Source of the DNA: an uncultured Eubacteriales bacterium
GTDB taxonomy: Bacteria; Bacillota; Clostridia; Monoglobales; Monoglobaceae
Direction: 5' to 3'
Length of the DNA: 23,211 nt
NCBI GenBank assembly: GCA_905198865.1
Contig: CAJKEB010000029.1
Span: 1-23,211, forward strand
Shown: positions 1-6,881 of the stretch, piece by piece
Layout: each line of letters starts with the position of its first letter
How positions within the stretch are numbered: position 1 is the first letter of the stretch
Position numbers and translations under genes: made by a program
The notes under the pieces: model-generated
What the model was told of the DNA's origin: nothing
What the model saw: the letters and a program-made list of their open reading frames with translations, nothing else
Databases searched by the model: none

Positions 1-47
1 TCCGGGAGAGGTGTCAGCGGAGCTGACGGAGAGGGCTTCGCGCGTTA
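1..47. repeat. GC-rich intergenic repeat fragment (probable)
   Basis: The first 47 bases are much richer in G and C than the AT-rich DNA that follows. They contain a short hairpin, GTCAGC-GGA-GCTGAC, at 13-27, flanked by GAGAGG-type blocks. Read on the minus strand this gives CCCTCTCC, then the hairpin, then ACCTCTCCC. From memory, that layout resembles a dispersed intergenic repeat common in Clostridia genomes. No coding frame is convincing. The element is cut by the window edge, so its full length is unknown. The repeat assignment is recall-based and not proved here. Confidence 0.35.
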
Positions 48-71
48 AACTATAATTTATATCATAAAACA

Positions 72-99
72 AGGCTGTCTCAATAAAAAGAGACAGCCT
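72..99 (-). terminator. Rho-independent terminator of xylB
   Basis: A perfect 10-bp stem, AGGCTGTCTC (72-81) with GAGACAGCCT (90-99), encloses an 8-nt A-rich loop. On the minus strand it is followed by TGTTTTAT, a short U-rich tail. It lies 13 bp beyond the xylB stop codon and fits an intrinsic terminator for that gene. Confidence 0.85.
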
Positions 100-112
100 A
101 TGATGATTAATC

Positions 113-1639
113 TTATCTTACATTTGCAACTGCTTCAAACTGAGGTTTGAGGCTCTTATATACATTCTGATAAATCGGGAAGTATTTATTATATGTCTCA
201 ACATTTTCAGCAATTGGCTTCATGGTTTCTTTAACCTTGATTGTAGCTTCGCAAGCCTCAGGTACACTGCTGTAAATTCCTGCGCCGACAGCTGCCAGAA
301 GCGCAACGCCGAGAGCCGGACCCTCAGACACATTGATTGTGTTTATATCACAGCCGAACATATCCGCCTGCATCTGACGCCACAGCTTGCTCTTGCCGCC
401 GCCGCCCGAAGCACGGACTTCTGAAGCGTCAATTCCCATTTCCTTGACAACCTCAAGGCAGTCGTTTAAGCTGTATGAAACACCCTCCATAACAGCACGG
501 AGCATATCATACTTGGTGTGCTTAGCCGAAAGTCCGAAAAATACACCCTTTGCGTTCGGGTCGTTGTGGGGACTTCTCTCACCCATAAGATACGGCAGAT
601 ACATAAGACCTTCGCATCCCGGTGTGATTTTTGCCGCCTGCTGATCCATCAGGTAATACGGGTCAACTCCCATTCCGTCAGCGGCGTCCATTTCAGCATG
701 GCAGAAGTTATCGCGGTACCATTTGAGTGACAGACCTGCGCCCTGAGTACAGCCCATTACGTGCCACTTTCCGGGAACTGCATGACAGAGCGTGTGAATT
801 CTGCCCTGCTTGTCAATCTGGATATTGTCCATATGCGCAAAAACAACGCCCGATGTACCGATTGTTGAAGAAACAATACCCGGCTTAACAATACCGTTGC
901 CGACTGCGCCGGCAGCCTGGTCGCCTGCACCGCCGACCACGATTGTGCCGGCATCAAGACCGGTAAGCTCAGAAGCGGCGCTGTGAACAGTACCGGTAAC
1001 TTCACATGACTCATACATCTTGCCAAGCAAGTTTTTGTCGATATTCAGCTTTTCAAGAATTTCATCAGACCAGCATCTGTTTTTAATATCCATGAGCTGC
1101 ATACCGCTTGCGTCAGAAACCTCTGTTGCATACTCTCCTGTGAGCATGTAGCGGATATAATCCTTAGGCAGGAGTATTTTTGCGGTCTTTGCATATATCT
1201 CCGGCTCATTTTTCTGAACCCAAAGAATTTTAGCGGCGGTAAATCCCGTAAGAGCAGGATTGCCGGTAATTTCAATAAGACGTTCACGGCCGATTTTTTC
1301 TGTCAGGTCATCAGCCTCAGCAACAGTTCTCTGGTCGCACCAGATGATTGACTTTCTCAGAACCTTGCCGTTTTCATCAAGAAGGACAAGACCATGCATC
1401 TGACCCGAAAGACCTACACCTTTGATGTCAGATGGACTAACGCCTGATTTCTCTATTACGGCTTTGATGCTTGTATGAGTTGCATTCCACCAGTCCTCGG
1501 GATCCTGTTCAGCCCAGCCGATTTTTGGCTGATACAGAGGATATTCTACAAGATAGCTTGCTATAGAATTTCCGTTTTCATCAAATAATACGGTCTTTGT
1601 ACCGCTTGTGCCGATGTCGACACCTATTACATATCTCAT
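113..1639 (-). CDS. xylB: xylulokinase (FGGY carbohydrate kinase)
   Basis: Phosphorylates D-xylulose with ATP to xylulose 5-phosphate in the cytoplasm, feeding the pentose phosphate pathway. The 508-residue product has the FGGY layout. The N-terminal phosphate motif is GVDIGTSGTKT (residues 6-16, with Asp8). The substrate-loop Met81-His82 sits in SGQMHG. GGAGDQAAGAVGNG holds the catalytic base Asp240, matching Asp233 of the E. coli enzyme. A C-terminal GGGGKSKLWRQ segment belongs to the ATP site. Length is normal for XylB. A GTG 9 nt upstream (1648) is in frame, but it lies only 1 nt from the AAGGAG ribosome site. The ATG at 1639 is 8 nt from it and is preferred. The gene is divergent from the TRAP operon and ends at a strong hairpin. 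Other FGGY kinases are possible, but the motifs fit XylB best. No xylose isomerase gene is in the window. Confidence 0.93.
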   Translation of the reverse strand: MRYVIGVDIGTSGTKTVLFDENGNSIASYLVEYPLYQPKIGWAEQDPEDWWNATHTSIKAVIEKSGVSPSDIKGVGLSGQMHGLVLLDENGKVLRKSIIWCDQRTVAEADDLTEKIGRERLIEITGNPALTGFTAAKILWVQKNEPEIYAKTAKILLPKDYIRYMLTGEYATEVSDASGMQLMDIKNRCWSDEILEKLNIDKNLLGKMYESCEVTGTVHSAASELTGLDAGTIVVGGAGDQAAGAVGNGIVKPGIVSSTIGTSGVVFAHMDNIQIDKQGRIHTLCHAVPGKWHVMGCTQGAGLSLKWYRDNFCHAEMDAADGMGVDPYYLMDQQAAKITPGCEGLMYLPYLMGERSPHNDPNAKGVFFGLSAKHTKYDMLRAVMEGVSYSLNDCLEVVKEMGIDASEVRASGGGGKSKLWRQMQADMFGCDINTINVSEGPALGVALLAAVGAGIYSSVPEACEATIKVKETMKPIAENVETYNKYFPIYQNVYKSLKPQFEAVANVR

Positions 1640-1692
1640 TTCTGACACTCCTTATGTATAATTATTAAATTTATATCAAATCTTACCATAAT

Positions 1693-1721
1693 AATATAAC
1701 ATAAGTAACAAAGATTTGCAA
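1693..1721 (-). promoter_or_regulatory. xylB promoter
   Basis: On the minus strand, -35 TTGCAA (1721-1716) and -10 TATATT (1698-1693) are 17 bp apart, with a TGT extended -10 directly upstream of the hexamer. It lies about 55 bp before the xylB ATG. The -35 hexamer falls inside the left arm of the palindrome at 1714-1736. Confidence 0.6.
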
Positions 1722-1736
1722 TATTATTATGCAAAT
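1714..1736. promoter_or_regulatory. operator-like palindrome between xylB and dctP
   Basis: Arms ATTTGCA (1714-1720) and TGCAAAT (1730-1736) form a 7-bp inverted repeat around a 9-bp AT centre. It covers the xylB -35 region and lies about 30 bp upstream of the proposed dctP -35. It is a plausible site for a dimeric regulator serving both divergent units. The protein is unknown and no regulator gene is in the window. Confidence 0.45.
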
Positions 1737-1765
1737 TTTTGAAATAATTTTATAAATACATATTT

Positions 1766-1794
1766 TTCAAATTCGTGGAAAAGATAGGTATAAA
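1766..1794 (+). promoter_or_regulatory. candidate promoter of the TRAP operon
   Basis: TTCAAA (1766-1771) and TATAAA (1789-1794) are separated by 17 bp. Matches to consensus are 4/6 and 5/6. The predicted transcript starts near 1801, giving a leader of about 26 nt that holds AGGAGG (1815-1820), 6 nt before the dctP ATG. A weaker alternative starts with TTGAAA at 1739. Confidence 0.4.
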
Positions 1795-1826
1795 ACTATG
1801 ATGACAATGGAGTCAGGAGGCATAGA

Positions 1827-2843
1827 ATGAAATACTTAAAGAAGCTGTTTGCAGTTCTTGTGGTCTTTGCTTTATTAACAGTGATTTTGGGCGGATGCGG
1901 CATAAAATTGTCTGATAGGCGTATAGTCAGGATTTCTCATTCGCAGTCTGAGGCGCATCCTGATCATATAGGGCTGCTCGCATTTGAGGAATATGTCGAG
2001 TCAAGGCTCGGCGACAAATATGATATTCAGATTTTTCCAAATGAGCTGCTCGGTTCTTCTGTCAAGGCAATAGAGCTTGTTCAGACCGGCGCAATTGATT
2101 ACGCTGTCGCAAGCACAGGCAACCTTGAAACCTTTGATAATATATACAGTATTTTCAGTATTCCGTATCTGTTTAAGAGCGAGGACTCATACCATAAGGT
2201 CATGGAGGATGCAGAGCTTATGAACGGAATATATAAGTCAACAAACAAATCGGGGTTTGAAGCGGTGACCTGGCTTGATGCAGGTACGAGAAATTTCTAT
2301 GCCACAAAACCAATCATGACGCCTGACGACTTAAAGGGAAAGAAAATAAGAGTTCAGCAAAGCCCGACAAACGTCAAAATGATGGAGGCGTTTGGAGCTT
2401 CTGCAACGCCGATGAGCTTTGGTGAGGTTTACACAGCAATACAGCAGGGAGTAATTGACGGGGCAGAGAATAACGAGCTTGCTCTCACAAACAATAAGCA
2501 CGGCGAGGTAGCGAAGTATTACAGCTATAACGAACACCAGATGGTGCCGGATATGCTGATTGCAAATACCAAGTTTCTTGAAGACCTGCCGGAGGACGAG
2601 CGCAGAGTTTTTTACGAGGCAGCAGAAATATGCAATAAAGTCGAGCGCGAGAGCTGGACTGAGCAGGTAGAAACTGCAAAGGAAACAGCAAGGAACATGG
2701 GTGTTGAGTTCATTCAGGTAAATCCGGAAGCATTTCGTGAAAAGGTGCTGCCGCTTCATGAAGAAATTCTTGCCGGCGACACAAGGCTGCGCTTGATCTA
2801 TGATGAAATAAACAGAATTCAGGAAACTAATATAACCGAGTAA
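1827..2843 (+). CDS. dctP: TRAP transporter solute-binding lipoprotein (DctP family)
   Basis: Extracellular solute-binding subunit of a tripartite ATP-independent periplasmic (TRAP) transporter. It captures ligand and delivers it to the DctQM permease. The 338-residue product starts with a basic, hydrophobic signal and a lipobox LGGC ending at Cys24, so it should be a membrane-anchored lipoprotein, as expected for a Gram-positive cell. The DctP fold is shown by FPNELLGSS (70-78), the GTRNFYA segment with Arg155, DDLKGKKIRVQQSPT with Arg175, and YTAIQQGVIDGAENN (202-216). Arg175 lies where characterised DctP proteins bind the substrate carboxylate, so an organic or sugar acid is expected. The neighbours suggest a hemicellulose-derived acid such as a uronate, which is inference. 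AGGAGG lies 6 nt before the ATG. dctQ follows after 15 nt. Confidence 0.92.
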   Translation: MKYLKKLFAVLVVFALLTVILGGCGIKLSDRRIVRISHSQSEAHPDHIGLLAFEEYVESRLGDKYDIQIFPNELLGSSVKAIELVQTGAIDYAVASTGNLETFDNIYSIFSIPYLFKSEDSYHKVMEDAELMNGIYKSTNKSGFEAVTWLDAGTRNFYATKPIMTPDDLKGKKIRVQQSPTNVKMMEAFGASATPMSFGEVYTAIQQGVIDGAENNELALTNNKHGEVAKYYSYNEHQMVPDMLIANTKFLEDLPEDERRVFYEAAEICNKVERESWTEQVETAKETARNMGVEFIQVNPEAFREKVLPLHEEILAGDTRLRLIYDEINRIQETNITE

Positions 2844-2858
2844 AAAAGGAGGAAGCGG

Positions 2859-3437
2859 ATGCTAAGACTTAAATTGATTATGACAAAGGTACTTGAGATT
2901 ATTTGTGTTGCCATGTTTGTGTTTATAACATTTGTCGGAACATACCAGATTGTGACAAGATATGTTTTCAACTCACCGAGTACTGTGTCCGAAGAGCTTC
3001 TGACATATTCGTTTACATGGCTTGCGGTACTTGCCGCCGCGCTTGTGTTCGGCAAGCGTGAGCATATGAGAATGGGATTTTTTGCGGATAAATTAAGCCC
3101 CGCAGGACTTAAAATCGTGTATGTTATATCTGAGCTTCTTGTAATTTTATTTGCCGCTTTGGTAATGATTTACGGCGGTGTTTCAATAACAAAGCTAACA
3201 ATGACCCAAGTCACGGCATCATTAGGACTGCCTATGGCGGCAATTTATGTCATTACTCCGATTTGCGGAGTCTTTACAGTAATTTTTTCGATAATCAATG
3301 TTTATGAAATAATTAAAGAAAGGGATATAAAGCCTCTCAGCCGCACGGAGGAGGACGAGACAATAAGCGAGAGGGCAGAGAAAAACGGCAGAATTGCCGC
3401 TGAAAGTGATAAAAAAGTAATCGGAGGTGATTTGTAA
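2859..3437 (+). CDS. dctQ: TRAP transporter small permease (DctQ family)
   Basis: Small membrane subunit that pairs with DctM and docks the binding protein. The 192-residue product shows about four hydrophobic segments (near residues 10-35, 47-68, 85-110 and 125-150). It has the family-typical QIVTRYVFNSP segment after the first helix and a WLAVLAAALVFGKREHMRMG region after the second. The last 40 or so residues are a charged tail rich in Glu, Arg and Lys, somewhat longer than in many DctQ proteins. AGGAGG (2847-2852) lies 6 nt before the ATG. The stop codon overlaps the dctM start as TAATG, so the two are probably translationally coupled. Assignment rests on topology, motifs and the dctP-Q-M order. 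Confidence 0.88.
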   Translation: MLRLKLIMTKVLEIICVAMFVFITFVGTYQIVTRYVFNSPSTVSEELLTYSFTWLAVLAAALVFGKREHMRMGFFADKLSPAGLKIVYVISELLVILFAALVMIYGGVSITKLTMTQVTASLGLPMAAIYVITPICGVFTVIFSIINVYEIIKERDIKPLSRTEEDETISERAEKNGRIAAESDKKVIGGDL

Positions 3438-4744
3438 TGTCAATAGCTGTACTGTCCGGAATTATTGTCGGAGTTGTTTTGCTTGTCCTCTTACTTTTGG
3501 GAGTTCCTATATCCATCTCGATAGGCATATCTTCAATTCTTGCAATTCTGCCTATAATGGATTTTAATGCGGCGGTGCTGACAGGAGCGCAGAGATTGTT
3601 TTCGAGCATTTCCGTATTCACGCTTATCGCGATACCGTTTTTTATCCTCGCGGGTAATATTATGAACAGAGGCGGTATAGCGACCAGACTTATCAATTTT
3701 GCAATGCTGCTTACAGGCAGGGTTCCCGGCGCTTTGGCGCATACAAATGCTGTGGCAAATATGATGTTCGGCGCAATCTCGGGGTCGGGTGTTGCATCAG
3801 CTTCTGCAATGGGTTCAATAATCGGGCCGATTGAAAAGAAAGAAGGCTATGATGTAGAATATTCGGCAACGGCAAATATTGCAACGGCGCCTACCGGGCT
3901 TCTTATTCCGCCGAGTAATGTTCTTATAACGTATTCACTCGTCAGCGGCGGAACATCAGTTGCCGCGTTGTTTATGGGCGGATATATTCCCGGTATTCTT
4001 TGGGGACTTGCCTGTATGGTTGTTGCGTTTTTTATCGCAAAACGCAGGGGGTATCGCAGTACAAGCCGTGTTAAGCTCGGCGATGCGCTGAAAATCATTT
4101 GGGAAGCCATACCAAGTCTTTTGCTTATCGTTGTGGTTATCGGCGGTATTATAGCCGGTATTTTCACAGCTACAGAGGGTTCGGTTGTTGCCGTTGTGTA
4201 CAGCCTTATACTGTCGCTGATTTATCGAACGATAAAAATAAGCGATTTGTTTGATATATTCAAAGAGAGTGCAGAGACGACAGGAATTATTGTATTCCTG
4301 ATCGGTGTATCGGGAATTATGGCGTGGATACTTGCATTCACCGGTATTCCGGGAGCTATATCAAATGCGCTCTTAAGCATAAGCAGCAATCCGATTATAA
4401 TATTGCTTATAATTAACCTGATACTTTTAGTCGTTGGTACGTTTATGGACATTACTCCTGCAATTCTGATATTTACGCCGATTTTTCTGCCGATTGTCAC
4501 AAGTGATTTGATAGGTATGTCAGCTATACAGTTCGGAATTATGCTTGTGTTTAATCTGTGTATCGGCACAATAACTCCGCCGGTCGGAAATATATTATTT
4601 GTCGGCGTGCGTGTTGCCAAAACAACGATTGAACGAGTGATAAAACCGCTGATGCCATACTATGCCGTTATCTTTGCAGTACTGCTTTTAGTGACGTTCT
4701 GGCCGGCGTTATCGACCTTTCTGCCAAGGCTCGCAGGGTACTGA
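3437..4744 (+). CDS. dctM: TRAP transporter large permease (DctM family)
   Basis: Main transport subunit of the TRAP system, coupling solute uptake to an ion gradient (sodium in characterised members). At 435 residues it has the normal length and is almost wholly hydrophobic, with about a dozen membrane segments. Family signatures include LGVPISISIGISS near the N terminus, FILAGNIMNRGGIATRL, GAISGSGVASASAMGSI (near residues 112-128), IATAPTGLLIPPSN and, in the second half, NLCIGTITPPVGNILF. GGAGGTGA at 3423-3430 lies 6 nt before the ATG. The gene is the last of the dctPQM unit. No terminator follows, so read-through into the GH51 gene is likely besides that gene's own promoter. Confidence 0.94.
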   Translation: MSIAVLSGIIVGVVLLVLLLLGVPISISIGISSILAILPIMDFNAAVLTGAQRLFSSISVFTLIAIPFFILAGNIMNRGGIATRLINFAMLLTGRVPGALAHTNAVANMMFGAISGSGVASASAMGSIIGPIEKKEGYDVEYSATANIATAPTGLLIPPSNVLITYSLVSGGTSVAALFMGGYIPGILWGLACMVVAFFIAKRRGYRSTSRVKLGDALKIIWEAIPSLLLIVVVIGGIIAGIFTATEGSVVAVVYSLILSLIYRTIKISDLFDIFKESAETTGIIVFLIGVSGIMAWILAFTGIPGAISNALLSISSNPIIILLIINLILLVVGTFMDITPAILIFTPIFLPIVTSDLIGMSAIQFGIMLVFNLCIGTITPPVGNILFVGVRVAKTTIERVIKPLMPYYAVIFAVLLLVTFWPALSTFLPRLAGY

Positions 4745-4758
4745 TTGAAGGTCACGGA

Positions 4759-4787
4759 TTGACATATTTACGCCTGTGTAATATAAT
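4759..4787 (+). promoter_or_regulatory. consensus promoter of the GH51 gene
   Basis: An exact TTGACA (4759-4764) and an exact TATAAT (4782-4787) are separated by 17 bp, 37 bp upstream of the GH51 ATG. The predicted start is near 4794. The -10 hexamer lies inside the perfect palindrome at 4779-4801, so this strong promoter is probably held off by a repressor. Confidence 0.8.
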
Positions 4788-4801
4788 TAATAATTATATT
4801 A
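4779..4801. promoter_or_regulatory. 23-bp perfect palindrome over the GH51 -10
   Basis: TAATATAATTA (4779-4789) and TAATTATATTA (4791-4801) are exact reverse complements around one central A. The element covers the -10 hexamer and the predicted start site, a typical position for a repressor operator. It is pure A/T, so chance is less remote than for a mixed sequence. No G or C contact is available to suggest a family. Confidence 0.45.
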
Positions 4802-4824
4802 AATGAAAGGCAAAGGCTGATAAT

Positions 4825-6804
4825 ATGAACATTGATTATGAACTGCAAATTTCCAATAAAAAGGGTGTTGACATTCAGAAGGGAATGTACGGACTGTTTT
4901 TTGAGGATATTAACTATGCGGCGGACGGAGGTCTGTATGCCGAGCTTATCGAAAACCGTTCCTTTGAGGCGGTTAAGAATGCAGGCGGCTCAGATACTGA
5001 ATTTGACGGCTGTTATGCCTGGTCTGAATATCCGATTGGCGGCGGCATGCTTGAAATTGCTGATACAAATGGCTTGAATGAAAACAATCCGCATTATTTA
5101 AGGTTCACTGCATTTGAAAAAGAGTGCGGCTTTGCAAACCGTGCGTATGACGGCATTTTTGCAGAAAAGGGTATGAAATTCAATGTTTCGTTCTATGCCA
5201 AGGCAGATGATTACAGTGGCAGAATTAATGTGTCAATTCGTAAGAACGGCAGGATTTTTGCGGCAGCCGAAGTTAAGTTTGACGATAATGGATTTTCTGA
5301 TCAATGGAGGAAGTACAGCGTTGTTCTGACCGCCTGTGATACGGTTGAGGCTGCGGATTTTGTTATTACGCTGAGTGAAATCGGAACTGTATGCTTTGAC
5401 ATGATTTCTGTGTTCCCTGACGATGCGGTTTCAGGACTGTTCAGGAAAGATTTAGCAGAAAAACTGAAGGCTTTAAATCCCGGCTTTCTGAGGTTCCCGG
5501 GCGGCTGTGTTGTTGAAGGGTATAATCTATCAAACCGATATAAGTGGAAGGATACGGTTGGTCCTATTGAGCGGAGAAAGCAGAATTGGAACAGATGGTC
5601 TGCGCATACCGATTCAGGTCTTGATAATGGATATAAGCATTATAATCAGACTTATGGACTTGGATTTTATGAATATTTTATTCTGTGCGAATACCTTGGT
5701 GCAAAACCGCTGCCGGTACTCAGCTGCGGACTTGGCTGTCAGTATCAGGGAAAGGACGCGCTTGATACTGACAGCGAGGAATTGCGGGAGTATATTGGTG
5801 ATGCGCTTGACCTGATTGAATTTGCAAACGGCGGCGCAGACACCAAATGGGGCAGTGTACGAGCGTCAATGGGTCACCCGGAGCCGTTCGGTCTTGAGCT
5901 TGTCGGAATAGGAAACGAACAGTGGGAGACTGAGACCAACGATTTCCACAGGAAGTACGAGGCGTTTGAAAGGGCGATACACGAAAAATATCCACAAATT
6001 AAGCTTGTCGGTACAGCAGGGCCTAAGGTCAATGATGAGGCATACCGTACCGCATGGCAGTGGATAAGGGAGAAGAGTAAGTCAATACCTGACTTTGTTT
6101 CGGTTGTGGACGAGCACTATTACATGACGCCGGAATGGTTCTTTGAAAACGATGGGTTTTATGATGATTATCCGAGGGATATAAAAATATTTGCCGGTGA
6201 GTATGCCTCAAGATTTGATGGTGAGAACAAGCCGAATTATCCGCAGGCGAACAAGCTCAGCTCCGCAATCTCAACCGCGGCGTTTATGACAGGTCTTGAA
6301 AGAAATGCTGACGTTGTATATATGGCATCGTATGCGCCGTTGTTTGCAAGGGTGAATTACACTCAATGGTCGCCGGATATGATTTGGTTTGACGGCAAAT
6401 CATCGTATGTAACGCCTGATTATTATACACAGTATATGTATTCAAATAACTGCGGAAGCTATACGCTTAAGTCAAGAGTTACAAATACCGGTGACAGCTC
6501 ATGCCGACTTTATCAGTCAGTATCGTTTGACACGCGAAACATGGATATTATAATTAAACTTGTGAATAGTATGCCGGTGCCCAAAACTGTCAAAGTTGAT
6601 GTGTCAGAATTTGATATTAAGAACACCGCCGACGTTACTTCACTTTATGGCGACGATTTAAGCGCTTATAATGATATACAAAATCCGTGCAGAATCAAGC
6701 CGGCAGAATTTGAACTTAAGTTTAAAGACATAGAAACCCGGAAAGAATTTACTTATACGATGCCCGGCAACTCGTTTTCGGTACTAAGATTACATATAAA
6801 ATAG
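4825..6804 (+). CDS. GH51 alpha-L-arabinofuranosidase, intracellular
   Basis: Retaining exo-glycosidase that releases terminal alpha-L-arabinofuranosyl units from arabinoxylan or arabinan oligosaccharides. The 659-residue product opens with GLFFEDINYAADGGLYAELI, typical of the long GH51 form. A beta-sandwich, carbohydrate-module-like segment follows at about residues 85-195, then the catalytic barrel starting at LRFPGGCVVEGY. The acid/base is Glu365 in GIGNEQW and the nucleophile is Glu459 in FAGEYAS. A C-terminal beta-sandwich ends the protein. There is no signal peptide, so it should act in the cytoplasm on imported oligosaccharides. The ribosome site is modest (AAAGG, 8 nt before the ATG). 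It follows dctM by 80 bp and has its own promoter. Substrate length and linkage cannot be read from the sequence. Confidence 0.93.
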   Translation: MNIDYELQISNKKGVDIQKGMYGLFFEDINYAADGGLYAELIENRSFEAVKNAGGSDTEFDGCYAWSEYPIGGGMLEIADTNGLNENNPHYLRFTAFEKECGFANRAYDGIFAEKGMKFNVSFYAKADDYSGRINVSIRKNGRIFAAAEVKFDDNGFSDQWRKYSVVLTACDTVEAADFVITLSEIGTVCFDMISVFPDDAVSGLFRKDLAEKLKALNPGFLRFPGGCVVEGYNLSNRYKWKDTVGPIERRKQNWNRWSAHTDSGLDNGYKHYNQTYGLGFYEYFILCEYLGAKPLPVLSCGLGCQYQGKDALDTDSEELREYIGDALDLIEFANGGADTKWGSVRASMGHPEPFGLELVGIGNEQWETETNDFHRKYEAFERAIHEKYPQIKLVGTAGPKVNDEAYRTAWQWIREKSKSIPDFVSVVDEHYYMTPEWFFENDGFYDDYPRDIKIFAGEYASRFDGENKPNYPQANKLSSAISTAAFMTGLERNADVVYMASYAPLFARVNYTQWSPDMIWFDGKSSYVTPDYYTQYMYSNNCGSYTLKSRVTNTGDSSCRLYQSVSFDTRNMDIIIKLVNSMPVPKTVKVDVSEFDIKNTADVTSLYGDDLSAYNDIQNPCRIKPAEFELKFKDIETRKEFTYTMPGNSFSVLRLHIK

Positions 6805-6824
6805 TCAGATTTGTACATAGTAAT

Positions 6825-6856
6825 GGGGCTGTATCACTTTTGATACAGCCCCTTTT
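6825..6856 (+). terminator. Rho-independent terminator after the GH51 gene
   Basis: A perfect 12-bp stem, GGGGCTGTATCA (6825-6836) with TGATACAGCCCC (6841-6852), encloses a CTTT loop and is followed by TTTT. It lies 20 bp beyond the GH51 stop. The opposing giant gene ends at 6882. On the minus strand the stem is not followed by a U run, so termination from that side may be weaker. Confidence 0.88.
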
Positions 6857-6881
6857 GGGATTTAAAGATTATTAAATAATA

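Noticed and set aside
1640..1648. GTG start for xylB at 1648, adding three residues
   Set aside because: It lies only 1 nt from the AAGGAG ribosome site. The ATG at 1639 is at a normal 8-nt distance and begins the conserved N terminus.
2331..2759. 142-codon minus-strand open frame opposite dctP
   Set aside because: It is entirely within the well-supported dctP gene and its product is low-complexity and Leu/Cys-rich.
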